A DNA stretch of 64,000 nt from Carboxylicivirga litoralis (GCF_025499605.1 NZ_JAFMVC010000006.1:1-64000); one strand, 5' to 3'. Positions 26,452 to 36,500 are shown, counted from the stretch's first letter. Numbers and translations are program-made. The notes: generated by a model from the sequence alone, not told the origin.

Positions 26452-27966
26452 TTAATCGTAGCTACATGTATAAGACTTGATATATGTAGAACTAAGGTAT
26501 TCATATTCCCAGGTAATGAGGGTTATACGTCCCTGTTCATCAACAGTGTAAGTAAATTCCCTGTCAATTTCACCGGCTGCATCTTTGAGCTCTAGCGCCA
26601 GGTAATTATTAGTACATAGTATTTTTACTGCTTCTTCAAATATTGAACCACCCTTAAGTTCTACACATGCAGGCAAGCCAGGTATGTAAGCCGGCGTATA
26701 AACAGGCGCAAATGTATCGAAGTAAGCACGATCTGCAGGATCAGCTGAAACCTCAGGTCCATCAAAGAATTCTTCTATACCTACATATTCACCAATACCA
26801 AATGGATCAATGTAACGCAAGTCATTAACCATATAAGAGGATGATTCAGAGAAATACGATACCATTTGGTTTAATTCGTTGTAGCTGAAATTGGATGCCT
26901 CTAAGGTTATATCATCCGCCTGAACATCACCTGGTGTGGCATTTATATCTTCCCAATATTCAATCTTATCAAGCATTGTTGTCCCGTCTACATACGTTAA
27001 CACCCGTTTATCATCATAACGACCGAATTTAACCGTATCAACCATGTTTTGAGCATTGTATGTCAAGACCATTGCATCGAGAGGATCATTCCACTCTCTT
27101 CTGAACGTACTGTATGTTTGATAACCTATACTATCAATCTGTGCGTCGCCATTGGCGAAAAACAAAATGCGGTAAGGAGTTGAACGATAGCTATCACTAT
27201 AAGTAACCATCGATGGAATTTGTCTTTCATCGCTTCCTTTGGTAAGGGTGATAGTTGAGGTATAACTCAATGGCTCACGTGTAATTACCTCGCCACTGGC
27301 CGTTGTATACTCAAACCCTTTATCCATCACCTCTATCTCCACGCTGTATTCACGATTCTCTTCCAAGGTACCAACAATCACCTGCTGCTTCAGCTTATAC
27401 TCATATACTGCAGTATCGGCAGGTATCGTAATGGTTTCCACTTCGTTCCCTTCATATCGCACACTGATGGTTTCAATTGGCGCAAGACCTGTTGTCACCA
27501 ATGCCTTTGCCAGGTATGCAGGTAAAGACACAGCAACATTTTCGCCACCTACCACTTGTATTGTGGGCGTTGATTTCTTATTAACAATCAGCGTTAAGCC
27601 CTTGTTAATACTACGTTCGTAATTATCAACCGCTCTGATTATGTAGTTCAGAGTAGTGTCTTTTTCAAATGGTGTCAGATCAATATCATACTCGAACAAG
27701 CATTTAGTTTGTCCATTATATTCATCTACCTGCTCAATTAAACTGTAATCATTACCGTTCAGCACCTGAATTTTATCAATGCCATTGGGCACACTCATTT
27801 GAAACTCCACATGATATGTATCTATCGTATCACGTCTTAGTTCAACCCTCTTATCAGAAATTTCGAAACCAGGATCCGGAAACTCAGGATCCTCCTGACA
27901 GGCAACCAACGCAACTAATCCTAATAAAATGGTAGCCCCTATTGTATATAATTTATTTTTAAACAT
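26452..27966 (-). CDS. Ig-like surface lipoprotein of the SusCD peptidase block
   Basis: A 504-residue lipoprotein (lipobox LVAC with Cys23) that I cannot place in a named family with certainty. After the signal come two beta-rich domains of about 100 residues each that read like Ig or cadherin-like folds (VEFQMSVPNGIDKIQVL; STPTIQVVGGENVAVSL), then a C-terminal region with repeated YNxxN-type strands (LTYNAQNMVDTVKF, FSYNELNQMVSYF), resembling DUF4595 or Rhs-like repeats. Its position just after SusC, SusD and a second lipoprotein suggests a surface-binding partner for the imported ligand. Confidence 0.7.
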   Translation of the reverse strand: MFKNKLYTIGATILLGLVALVACQEDPEFPDPGFEISDKRVELRRDTIDTYHVEFQMSVPNGIDKIQVLNGNDYSLIEQVDEYNGQTKCLFEYDIDLTPFEKDTTLNYIIRAVDNYERSINKGLTLIVNKKSTPTIQVVGGENVAVSLPAYLAKALVTTGLAPIETISVRYEGNEVETITIPADTAVYEYKLKQQVIVGTLEENREYSVEIEVMDKGFEYTTASGEVITREPLSYTSTITLTKGSDERQIPSMVTYSDSYRSTPYRILFFANGDAQIDSIGYQTYSTFRREWNDPLDAMVLTYNAQNMVDTVKFGRYDDKRVLTYVDGTTMLDKIEYWEDINATPGDVQADDITLEASNFSYNELNQMVSYFSESSSYMVNDLRYIDPFGIGEYVGIEEFFDGPEVSADPADRAYFDTFAPVYTPAYIPGLPACVELKGGSIFEEAVKILCTNNYLALELKDAAGEIDREFTYTVDEQGRITLITWEYEYLSSTYIKSYTCSYD

Positions 27967-27981
27967 ACGCTCTTGCTTTAA

Positions 27982-29196
27982 TTATTCGTTAAGAAACTGT
28001 TCAAGTTCAGGATTAAAGGACACCAGGTCGATTCCCCAATCAATAAGTGTATTAGCTGTTAACTTCAAACTTGTTTGCACATTATCAGGATAAGCGCTCA
28101 GCTCATCATAAGTACGATAAAGCACTTGGTTGGTATAGCTACGAATAAACTCTGCTTTGTCCTCAAGGAATAAATCATCGTTATCATTGATGTCAACATT
28201 AATATAGTCATGGTAGTAAACTACTTTTAATGCTTTTATCCAATTCCCATCAGCATCACGCTTCCAGCCGTAAGCGTCATCTGGTCCGGCAAGTATATAA
28301 TCCCCGTTTTCATCCACAGGATAAGTTGACTCCGTGTAAGTTTTAAAACTGAAATTATAAAACCCTTCAGCGTCTACAAAACCTTTTGACAGGAACCAAG
28401 ACAATGGAACTTTGCCATTTGGTGTTAATTCGGTCCAGTCTTCTTGATCTTCTCCATAATCATCTATATACGCATCCATGATAGGCGTATTAAAATATGG
28501 CTCACTGTACTTATAAATTTCGTCATTAAACTCCTCATACAAGTCGTTTTGAACATACAGCTTACATAGGAACAAATAGAAATTGTCTTTGATATAATTA
28601 TCAGCCCCAAGCTCCAGGTTGTCCTGGTTTACATTAAATACCATGGCCTGAGTATTGAATACTGAATGAAAGTTGTTGGCATCTTTATAACCTGGCACTC
28701 CGTAATCACCTTCGGTCCAATAATGACTCGACGATGCATCCCCACTTAAACTAGCACTAATCAACATTTTATGAGGCATCATACCGGCAATGGTACTACC
28801 TGGTGTGATGTAATCAAAAATGGTTGTATCCAGAAAAACCAAACCTTTTTCTACATAATCCATATAGGCTTCAATATTCTCGCTCGGTAAATTACCTTCT
28901 TCATCCAGAAACAAGGTACTTATTTGAGGAAAAGAAAGATCGAGCCAAACATTATTAGCACTCTGACTACTAGCCTGATAAATAAAATCAAGTGTATCCT
29001 GATATTCAAATAAGACAGCAGTATTATAGGTCTCATACCATTCTTCAATTAATGGTTGTGAACCATATTCACTCTGTTGATCCATCATAACCTCCACCCT
29101 GTTCTCATCGAGCAATGAAGGCGTCAAACTATCTTCCTCCTCACAGGCTGAAACCAGGAGTCCGATTAAAGCAGTGTATATAATTAATTTTTTCAT
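27982..29196 (-). CDS. Mx1-like metallopeptidase-family lipoprotein lacking the zinc motif
   Basis: About 404 residues with a lipoprotein signal (MKKLIIYTALIGLLVSACEEE). The order of features fits the putative zinc-binding metallopeptidase family often found beside SusD: an opening like LIEEWYETYNTAVLFEYQ, a PHKMLISAS strand, and a C-terminal KLTANTLIDWGIDL helix. Where I expect HExxH there is NNFHSVFN, so both histidines and the glutamate are gone. It probably binds rather than cuts. I chose ATG 29196; 29217 adds seven residues. It follows SusD on the same strand. Confidence 0.65.
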   Translation of the reverse strand: MKKLIIYTALIGLLVSACEEEDSLTPSLLDENRVEVMMDQQSEYGSQPLIEEWYETYNTAVLFEYQDTLDFIYQASSQSANNVWLDLSFPQISTLFLDEEGNLPSENIEAYMDYVEKGLVFLDTTIFDYITPGSTIAGMMPHKMLISASLSGDASSSHYWTEGDYGVPGYKDANNFHSVFNTQAMVFNVNQDNLELGADNYIKDNFYLFLCKLYVQNDLYEEFNDEIYKYSEPYFNTPIMDAYIDDYGEDQEDWTELTPNGKVPLSWFLSKGFVDAEGFYNFSFKTYTESTYPVDENGDYILAGPDDAYGWKRDADGNWIKALKVVYYHDYINVDINDNDDLFLEDKAEFIRSYTNQVLYRTYDELSAYPDNVQTSLKLTANTLIDWGIDLVSFNPELEQFLNE

Positions 29197-29368
29197 CTCT
29201 TTAAATTTTACTTTCATTTGTCAGATGTAACGCTCATGTCAATTCAAATCGTTCACTTGCGTATAAGCTCTTATCTTAAATTTTCAGGCTCGTTTCATCT
29301 GATTTAATTTTGTATTTAGTCATGACTAAACGCTGAGAATTAGATTCTGCATTTAAACAAAGGTCATC

Positions 29369-30808
29369 TTAAATATTTATCTCCGTATCGATCTCCGGGA
29401 ACTTAGCATAACGCTCTACATTACGAATAATCAAATTGTTTTCTCGTTCCTCTAAAGGCAATGGAAGCGTGTAATTAGGATCGTCGCTGAACAAAGTATA
29501 TGTTTCAGTTTGCAGCAATACGCCTGTTTCATCAATCACCGAATAAACGTGTGTAATTTCCGGACGCTCATCCATACGACGCAAGTCGAACCAACGGTGA
29601 TGTTCTTCAAAACAAAGCTCTTTTCTTCTTTCATCCAATACAAATGACAATACTTCACTATCGTTTTCCGGGTAAACGATGCTGCTCGTATTACTATAAC
29701 GGTACGAATGCAGTGTTTGAATATCGGCCAGAGCAAGTGCTGCGCTGTTAGATTGCGCATAGGCTTCGGCTCTGTTTAAGAAGGCCTCAGCCACGCGGAA
29801 GTGAGCCCAGCCCATACCAGTAAACGTGGTGTTGTACTTATTTGTCCAGATGTATTGTTCATTTGTTTCAGCTGTCAGTTTTGCAAAAAACATTTCTTTG
29901 CGTCGATCGGCATCATCAAAGCTATCGTATAACTCATCTGTTACAGCAAAATATTTGGCTGAATTGGTACCCCAACCTGAGATATTTGCTGTTTGAAAAG
30001 AATACAGTATTTCATTGTTATCAGCAACAACGAACGGAGTATTAGGATCCATCACTGTTAAGCCATAATTCTCAATCACCTTATCGGCATATGCAATGGC
30101 TTCATTCCATTTTTCCTGGTACAACTTAACCCTCGACATCAACAAATTACAAGCGGCTATGTTTGGATGCCATTTGGTTTTGGTTAAGCCACTTTCATCA
30201 ATTAATTTCATGGCCTCTTCGATATCAGCTTCAATTTGAGCATAACACTCATTTACTGAGTTACGACGGTAAGTTGTTTCAACACCTGTATCCAATCGCA
30301 ATGGCACACCTAAATCTGAGTCCGATGAAGCGTTATAAGGAACACCGTATAAATTTAGAAGGTTAAAATATGAATAAGCACGAATAAAATAAGCTTCGCC
30401 TTTTACATAGTTTACCTCTTCGATGTCTCCTGTAGCATCTTCAATTAGTTCAATCACATAATTGGCAATGGCAATGTCCTCATAAATAGTTTCCCAAGCT
30501 TTATTGGCACTGGATAAAATATCACCTTCCTCATTAATTTCTAGCTCTTGCTGCCAGGTATAAAAAGTCTTCCATCCCTTCTTTTTAGTATCGAAGGCAT
30601 CAGCCCCATCACGTTCGGCAAGATCATCCGTCATGTAATTGGCATATCGATATATGGTCGATGATGAATAATTAAACTCTTTTAATAACAGTGCTGCAAA
30701 ATGGTCTGTTGTTTCAGGTATGATTTTATCCTGATCGACTTCGTCCAGAAAGTCGTTACACCCTATCAGGGGTAGTAAAACAAATGCAATATATAATAAT
30801 TTCTTCAT
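29369..30808 (-). CDS. SusD/RagB family surface lipoprotein
   Basis: A 479-residue SusD homologue. Lipobox LIGC (Cys17) is followed by the typical NDFLDEVDQDKIIPET, then a TPR-rich core (EAYFIRAYSYFNLLNLYGVPYN) and a C-terminal SusD domain (LSFVLDERRKELCFEEHHRWFDLRRM). It forms the lid over the SusC transporter encoded 12 bp upstream and captures the ligand at the surface. The association with peptidases makes peptide a more likely ligand than glycan, as in RagAB. Confidence 0.93.
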   Translation of the reverse strand: MKKLLYIAFVLLPLIGCNDFLDEVDQDKIIPETTDHFAALLLKEFNYSSSTIYRYANYMTDDLAERDGADAFDTKKKGWKTFYTWQQELEINEEGDILSSANKAWETIYEDIAIANYVIELIEDATGDIEEVNYVKGEAYFIRAYSYFNLLNLYGVPYNASSDSDLGVPLRLDTGVETTYRRNSVNECYAQIEADIEEAMKLIDESGLTKTKWHPNIAACNLLMSRVKLYQEKWNEAIAYADKVIENYGLTVMDPNTPFVVADNNEILYSFQTANISGWGTNSAKYFAVTDELYDSFDDADRRKEMFFAKLTAETNEQYIWTNKYNTTFTGMGWAHFRVAEAFLNRAEAYAQSNSAALALADIQTLHSYRYSNTSSIVYPENDSEVLSFVLDERRKELCFEEHHRWFDLRRMDERPEITHVYSVIDETGVLLQTETYTLFSDDPNYTLPLPLEERENNLIIRNVERYAKFPEIDTEINI

Positions 30809-30820
30809 GATAATCAGCTC

Positions 30821-33800
30821 TTAAAAACTCAAATTTAAACTCAAACTATAGGTCGGTAAACTTGGCATTCCAATTGAATTGACCTGTTCTGGATCCTGTC
30901 CCTTTAGTTTTTTATCGAAAGCCCATACAGCCACATTACTTGCCTGTACTCCCACAGTCATATTTTTAATACCAGCTTTATCAATTAAGTTTTTCGGCAT
31001 ATTATATGATAGTGTAAGCGAAGTAAGTCGTATATGATCCCCTTTTACAACACGGGCATCACTCATATCATACATGTACCATCCATTGTTATTACCACTA
31101 GGTAGAACATAATCGTAGAATTCTACTTCAGATGATGGATACCCTAAATTGTCTGACGAAAGACTTGGTATATCGGTATATTGCTCGTCTCCGGCTTGTC
31201 TCCAACGATTATTAAAAGCACTACTCATATTTTCGTAAGAGAAAGGTACGTTTTGAGAACCATTGTATAGTTTTAATAAGCGTGTTTTATAACCCAGCTT
31301 ATAGTTAAAGTGCGCTGATAATCTCAAATTACGATATCTAATTTGCGTTCCAAAAGAACCATAATAAAGCGGCACTCTGCTACCCTCATATACCAACATT
31401 GCTTCTAATTGCTCTTCCGGCGTATCATACTCATCTTTTAAGCCCACAAATGTTGGCAAGCCTTCCTCATCCAGTCCATCAAACTGGTAGGAGAAAAATC
31501 CATTGGTCGGGAAACCTGTTCGATAGATTGAACCTCTTAAGTAATCGGACGCTGTTAAACCATCACTGCTGGCTCCATCCTCAAAACCTTCTAAGACTCT
31601 ATCTTTGTCGTAAGAGAAGTTAAAGTTAGTACTCCACCCAAAGTCTTTGCGTTTAATATTAACCGTACGAATTGAGAATTCATAACTGCTAACATCTTTA
31701 GCTCCAATATTGTATTCTTGAGTTGAACTACCGTTAACCAGCGAAACTCCTTTTTGCTGTATCAGATCCGTACTTTTTGAGTAGGCATAATCAAACGCAC
31801 CACTAATACGACCTTTAAACATACTGTAGTTCAGCCCCAGGTTAACTGTTTCTGTTTTTTCCCAGCGTAAATTGGCGTTTGGAAATGAAGACAGATCAGC
31901 TGTAAATTCAGTACCATAAATACTTGCCAGCTCGCGGTTATAATTACTAATAATCAGGTAAGGAGTGGTATTGGGCATTGTTCCTCTTACACCATAAGAA
32001 GCACGAAAAGCCAATTCGTCCACTTTACCCCCGTTATTCCAAAATCTTTCATTATGAATATTCCAACGTCCTGATACCGACCAGGTAGGCTTAAATTTAT
32101 AACGCTCATGCTGTCCAAAAGTGTTAGAACCATCGCTACGAACATTAAAATTAACAATGTAACGGTTGTCATAAACATAGTTAAAAATACCAAAGACAGA
32201 CAAAGTGTTTGACAAACGATCAGTAATGTTTGGATAAACTGATTGCCCCTTGCTGGTTAACCAGTTAATCATGTTATCATAGTAATAATCACCAAAATTG
32301 TATTGTATACCATTATCAGTCGATTCATATCCAGGACTATCTAGTGTGATAAATCCTCGCCCGTAATAATGGTCATAACCAGGAACCGTAAACCCCTGGG
32401 CACCCCAATACTGATTAGAACGTACTTCGTGTCCAAGGTTAACATTAAACACATGCTTATCTTGAAGAACTTTATTGTAATTCAACTGACTACGGAGGTT
32501 ATAAGCGTTTGAGCTCACCATTCCCCCTGTATACAATCCGCCAAAGGGTACCGATGCATACATATCAACAGTGTTTTCAACCATATCTTCAAAGGCATCA
32601 TAAGTACGCAGGTTAGCTATGTAAAATGTATTCTCTGTAATCCACTCTTCGGTCAGGTTAGTCGTATTACGGTAGGATGCCAAAGCAGTAAAGCGGAAAT
32701 TATCTAAAAATTTCCAATTCAGGTTGGCTGAAATTGTAAAATCCTTATTGGTAATATTACGCTCCGAGTTTTCCATCTCGTTAAGAACATTGTAATTACC
32801 ATAAGAAATACCAGCACTAGAGGCATTTAACTTTTTGCTTACATAGAAAAGCTCTCCGTCTTCATCATAAACAGGTGTTGTCCGGCTAGTGTAATAGGCC
32901 TCGTCAAAAGCGCTAACGGATGAATGGTTATACGTTGCTTCTTGAACAGAACCACTCACTTTAAATGAAACAAGCAGATTTTCGCGTAAGTCAAGGTCTA
33001 ACTTACTCATGGCTGTAATCCTTTGAAGATCGACTCCTTTTTCTGTTCCCTGCTGATCGTCATATCCTACTGAAAAGTAATAACGACTTCTTTTACTACC
33101 GCCAGATGCACTCACCGAGTGTTTTTGTGTGATGGCCGTTTGATATAATTCACCAAACCAATCGGCATTTAAGGTCTCCAGGTACGAAACCTGATCCTGG
33201 AATTGGTTATAGGAGTAGGTTCCATCCCATAAATTCATCAGTGCGCCTTCATAACCCAGGCGATCAATATTTTTCTCAGTACCAATCGTACCAATGTTAC
33301 GCTGATACATTTCGCGTGAAACGTCAATGCGCTCTTTGGAATTCATCAACTCAAAGTCAGAATACTGTGGAGCCCTTACAACACTAAGCCCTCCTGAATA
33401 GGTAAATACCGGTTCACTATCTGTACCTCGCTTGGTGGTAATGACAATAACACCATTGGCAGCTCGTGTTCCATAAATAGCTGTTGCTGAAGCATCCTTT
33501 AAGATGTCAATTTTGGCAATATCTGATGGATTTACACCTGTTAGAGCATTACCAATCAGATTAATGTTATCAAAGCTGTTAATATCATCGGCCGAAAGTG
33601 GTACAGGATCTTCATAAATTACCCCATCAATCACCCATAAAGGACTTTGGTTTCCAGTAAAAGTACTACCACCACGCACACGCACTTTGGCTGCAGCACC
33701 AGGCGTAGAACTTAAATTGGTAATCATCAGACCTGTTGCTTTACCTTCCAACATGCGGTCAACACTCAAAGAACCAAGAATTTCCAGATCATCAGCCTCA

Positions 33801-34507
33801 ACCGATGCAATGGAAGATGTTAACTCTCGTTTATCAATAACCTGATAACCGGTTACAACCACATCACCCAACTCTTGTACATCTGCAATCATCTGCACCT
33901 GCAATGTTGTTTGTCCTTGCACTTCTACTTCCTGTGTTTTAAACCCAATAAAAGAGAAGACCAATACCTTTACCTGATCGGGTGTTTTCAATTCAAAACG
34001 ACCGTTTATATCGGTGATTGTTCCCAACACACCATTCTTCACCATTACATTAACACCAGGTAATGTTTCTCCTGACTCGTCGGTAACAACACCACTAATA
34101 ACAATGGATTGATTTTGCTGACTTTCATTATCTTGCTCTGCTTGTTCCACAGGACGGATAATGATATAATCATCAATTATCTCAAAGGTAATTTGCGTAT
34201 TTTCCGTTGCAACCTTCAGCAAATCTTCTAATTCAAAATCTTTAGACTCAAGTACAATTTGGTCCTGAAGATTTAATTCGCGATTACTCAAAAGGGTAGC
34301 AATACCTGTTTGAGCTTCTATCTCTTCGAATAACTTCTCGTAGGTAATTTTGCTTTGCTTAATTACCACTTTTTGAGCTACACTAGAGGCAGAAACCTGC
34401 AACATTACAGCAAATAGTAAGATAAAACTAATCCGCATAATCATCACCAATTTGCGTGGCATACAAAGCTTGTACAAAAGCGAATGCCACTTCTGATTTT
34501 TTTCCAT
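30821..34507 (-). CDS. SusC/RagA TonB-dependent transporter with STN signalling domain
   Basis: A 1228-residue outer-membrane transporter. The signal at about 24-44 (IMRISFILLFAVMLQVSAS) is followed by an STN (secretin/TonB N-terminal) domain at about 48-118, a carboxypeptidase-regulatory-like domain at 133-210 (ISGVVTDESGETLPGVNVMVK), a plug (VVVTGYQVIDKRELTSSIASV, GSTFTGNQSPLWVIDGVIYEDP) and a 22-strand-type barrel ending LPTYSLSLNLSF. The STN domain marks a transducer that touches a FecR anti-sigma factor; such a gene lies immediately upstream, with a divergent sigma factor. This is a surface-signalling, probably peptide-importing SusC. Confidence 0.94.
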   Translation of the reverse strand: MEKNQKWHSLLYKLCMPRKLVMIMRISFILLFAVMLQVSASSVAQKVVIKQSKITYEKLFEEIEAQTGIATLLSNRELNLQDQIVLESKDFELEDLLKVATENTQITFEIIDDYIIIRPVEQAEQDNESQQNQSIVISGVVTDESGETLPGVNVMVKNGVLGTITDINGRFELKTPDQVKVLVFSFIGFKTQEVEVQGQTTLQVQMIADVQELGDVVVTGYQVIDKRELTSSIASVEADDLEILGSLSVDRMLEGKATGLMITNLSSTPGAAAKVRVRGGSTFTGNQSPLWVIDGVIYEDPVPLSADDINSFDNINLIGNALTGVNPSDIAKIDILKDASATAIYGTRAANGVIVITTKRGTDSEPVFTYSGGLSVVRAPQYSDFELMNSKERIDVSREMYQRNIGTIGTEKNIDRLGYEGALMNLWDGTYSYNQFQDQVSYLETLNADWFGELYQTAITQKHSVSASGGSKRSRYYFSVGYDDQQGTEKGVDLQRITAMSKLDLDLRENLLVSFKVSGSVQEATYNHSSVSAFDEAYYTSRTTPVYDEDGELFYVSKKLNASSAGISYGNYNVLNEMENSERNITNKDFTISANLNWKFLDNFRFTALASYRNTTNLTEEWITENTFYIANLRTYDAFEDMVENTVDMYASVPFGGLYTGGMVSSNAYNLRSQLNYNKVLQDKHVFNVNLGHEVRSNQYWGAQGFTVPGYDHYYGRGFITLDSPGYESTDNGIQYNFGDYYYDNMINWLTSKGQSVYPNITDRLSNTLSVFGIFNYVYDNRYIVNFNVRSDGSNTFGQHERYKFKPTWSVSGRWNIHNERFWNNGGKVDELAFRASYGVRGTMPNTTPYLIISNYNRELASIYGTEFTADLSSFPNANLRWEKTETVNLGLNYSMFKGRISGAFDYAYSKSTDLIQQKGVSLVNGSSTQEYNIGAKDVSSYEFSIRTVNIKRKDFGWSTNFNFSYDKDRVLEGFEDGASSDGLTASDYLRGSIYRTGFPTNGFFSYQFDGLDEEGLPTFVGLKDEYDTPEEQLEAMLVYEGSRVPLYYGSFGTQIRYRNLRLSAHFNYKLGYKTRLLKLYNGSQNVPFSYENMSSAFNNRWRQAGDEQYTDIPSLSSDNLGYPSSEVEFYDYVLPSGNNNGWYMYDMSDARVVKGDHIRLTSLTLSYNMPKNLIDKAGIKNMTVGVQASNVAVWAFDKKLKGQDPEQVNSIGMPSLPTYSLSLNLSF

Positions 34508-34532
34508 AAATTTGTAATTAACGTTTAATACT

Positions 34533-34562
34533 ATGGGTTAGGTTTATCAGGCGCTAACCCAT
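34533..34562. other. Hairpin just upstream of the transducer susC
   Basis: ATGGGTTAG (34533-34541) pairs with CTAACCCAT (34554-34562) in the 101-bp space between fecR and susC. It could be a leader structure or an operator palindrome. No T run follows on the minus strand. Confidence 0.5.
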
Positions 34563-34578
34563 TCAATTAAATTACTCA

Positions 34579-34607
34579 ACCAAAGAATGTTAACGGCATT
34601 CTTTGGT
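34579..34607. terminator. Hairpin directly after fecR, possible weak terminator
   Basis: ACCAAAGAATG (34579-34589) and CATTCTTTGGT (34597-34607) form an 11-bp stem with a 7-base loop, one base after the fecR stop codon. In the transcribed (minus) direction the following sequence TGAGTAATTTAATT is only moderately T-rich, so termination would be partial. It could uncouple fecR from susCD expression. Confidence 0.5.
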
Positions 34608-34608
34608 T

Positions 34609-35760
34609 TTATTTTAATTCTTTTATCAATACCGTTCTATCATCAACTACAATAGAAACGTTGGTTGTTTTTTCAATTAAACTCATAAAATAACTAAAGT
34701 CAATATCTTTTCTCACTCTGCCAGTAAAATGGATATTACCAACTGAACTGTTAGCAAAGAAGAACTCTACATCGTACCAGCGCGATAATTTCTTCGATAA
34801 TTCCCTTAGTGGCATATCGTTAAATTTAAGAACACCGCTTGTCCAGCCGGTATAAAGTTCTGTTTCAACCTGGCTTACTTCAACACTTAAATTACCTTTA
34901 TTTAACTCAGCTTGCTCACCGGGCTTTAAAATTAAGTTTTCATCTCCTGCCTCTAAGCCAATTTTCCCATCAACTAAAGTAATTTGCTGTACTTTATCAT
35001 TGTCATAACTCATCACATTAAATGAGGTTCCATAAACTTGAACGGTTGAGTTAATCGTATTTACTTTAAATGGTTTTTGGGGATTATGTGCTACTTCAAA
35101 ATAACCTTCTCCAGTTAAGTATACCTCACGGGTATCACCCACAAAATTCACCGGGAAACGCAACTCTGAGCCAGAGTTTAACCACACCTTTGAACCGTCG
35201 CTTAATTCGAGTTGATATTCGCCACCATAAGGTGTTTTAATCGTATGAAAAATTTCCTCCGCAACACTCACATTTTTATAAATCAATTTATTCTCTGAAT
35301 CTTCACCTACAATTGAGCCATGTTCCTCAATCTCAACGGTATTATTCTCTTGTAGGTTAACTATGCGACCATCACTTAATTCAACGGTTGCTTTTTGGCT
35401 TAATGGAGCGATTGCTTCTACGACTTTGGTGTCATTCTGGTTAAAATCGGATATCATCCAAACAGAGAGTGCCAGAAGTAAAGGAAGCGCAATAGCTGCG
35501 GCATATTTTAGCACCATCGGCGCCAATCTTCTTGTTGTTGGCTTTGGCTTCAATATTCTTTCAAAAGCTTCATTAACATCAATAGCATCATAAACACTAA
35601 ATGAAGCTTTTATTCGGGTAGGATCAATAACACTTTGGTACAACTTCTCATTAGACAAATCTTTCTGACGCCAAAGATTTAACTTCTTTAATTCTTCTTC
35701 TGAAGCATCACCAATTATTTGTTTATAAATAAGCTCTTGTATATTAATTTCTTCTTTCAT
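34609..35760 (-). CDS. FecR-family anti-sigma factor
   Basis: A 383-residue inner-membrane anti-sigma factor. The cytoplasmic N-terminal part (about 1-85) precedes one membrane helix (LKYAAAIALPLLLALSVWMI), then the periplasmic FecR domain (ATVELSDGRIVNLQENNTVEI, GGEYQLELSDGSKVWLNSGSELRFP) and a DUF4974-type STN-binding end (LRELSKKLSRWYDVEFFF). I chose ATG 35760 (MKEEINIQ); ten upstream residues from 35790 look spurious. It should hold the divergently encoded sigma factor until the STN domain of the adjacent SusC signals ligand binding. Confidence 0.93.
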   Translation of the reverse strand: MKEEINIQELIYKQIIGDASEEELKKLNLWRQKDLSNEKLYQSVIDPTRIKASFSVYDAIDVNEAFERILKPKPTTRRLAPMVLKYAAAIALPLLLALSVWMISDFNQNDTKVVEAIAPLSQKATVELSDGRIVNLQENNTVEIEEHGSIVGEDSENKLIYKNVSVAEEIFHTIKTPYGGEYQLELSDGSKVWLNSGSELRFPVNFVGDTREVYLTGEGYFEVAHNPQKPFKVNTINSTVQVYGTSFNVMSYDNDKVQQITLVDGKIGLEAGDENLILKPGEQAELNKGNLSVEVSQVETELYTGWTSGVLKFNDMPLRELSKKLSRWYDVEFFFANSSVGNIHFTGRVRKDIDFSYFMSLIEKTTNVSIVVDDRTVLIKELK

Positions 35761-35942
35761 GGTTGTGTTGTTGTATAAGATACACACCATCCTTTAGTTT
35801 TAAGGTGACAAGATTTTGAACTTTTTTAAAAGATTTTTCACTAATCCTTAAGATAGGCAAATTCGCTAACCTTTAAGATTATTATAACCTTAAATTGTCA
35901 TTTTTTCTGTGGTATTAAATATTTATCTAATTTTATCACGTC

Positions 35943-36500
35943 ATGCTAAGTATCACTGAGGAACAAATTGGCCTAATATCGAAAGGTAACGAACAGGTTT
36001 TTAAAAAGGTCTTTGAAGCTTACTACCCTAAATTGGTTGGCATCGCTATGAAGTACATTAAAGATCTGCCTGTTGCTGAAGATATTGTTTCGGATGTATT
36101 TCGTAAAATCTGGGAAAAGAAGAAATATATTTCCGAAGTTGGTTCGTTTGAATCCTTCATGCACACATCGGTTCGCAATGCTGTTTTTAATCACATAAGA
36201 AATTCTAAACGAAAAGATGAGCACCATCAAGTTATTCAAAAAGAATTGTTAATGTATAACTTTGATGAAATTGTAATTGAAGAAAACGTACATCAACACC
36301 TTTATAACGCCATAAAGCAATTGCCAACAAAAGGACGGCGAGTTTTTGAGTTAAGTGTACTTCATGGACTTAAAGAATCTGAAATTGCAGAAGATTTAGG
36401 CATTTCGATCAATACTGTTAAAACGCACAAAAAAAGAGCTCTTAAAGATTTAAGGCAACGACTGGGTAAGTATTATATTTTTTTATTCTTCTATTTATAA
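35943..36500 (+). CDS. ECF RNA polymerase sigma factor (FecI-like)
   Basis: A 185-residue ECF sigma factor. Region 2 is visible in FKKVFEAYYPKLVGIAMKYIKDLPVAEDIVSDVFRKIWEK, and region 4 in LPTKGRRVFELSVLHGLKESEIAEDLGISINTVKTHKKRALKDLR with a clear helix-turn-helix. It is transcribed away from fecR across a 182-bp gap and should direct transcription of the susCD-peptidase-thioredoxin genes when released. The divergent gap contains several CCTTAA-type repeats that could be promoter elements. Confidence 0.94.
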   Translation: MLSITEEQIGLISKGNEQVFKKVFEAYYPKLVGIAMKYIKDLPVAEDIVSDVFRKIWEKKKYISEVGSFESFMHTSVRNAVFNHIRNSKRKDEHHQVIQKELLMYNFDEIVIEENVHQHLYNAIKQLPTKGRRVFELSVLHGLKESEIAEDLGISINTVKTHKKRALKDLRQRLGKYYIFLFFYL

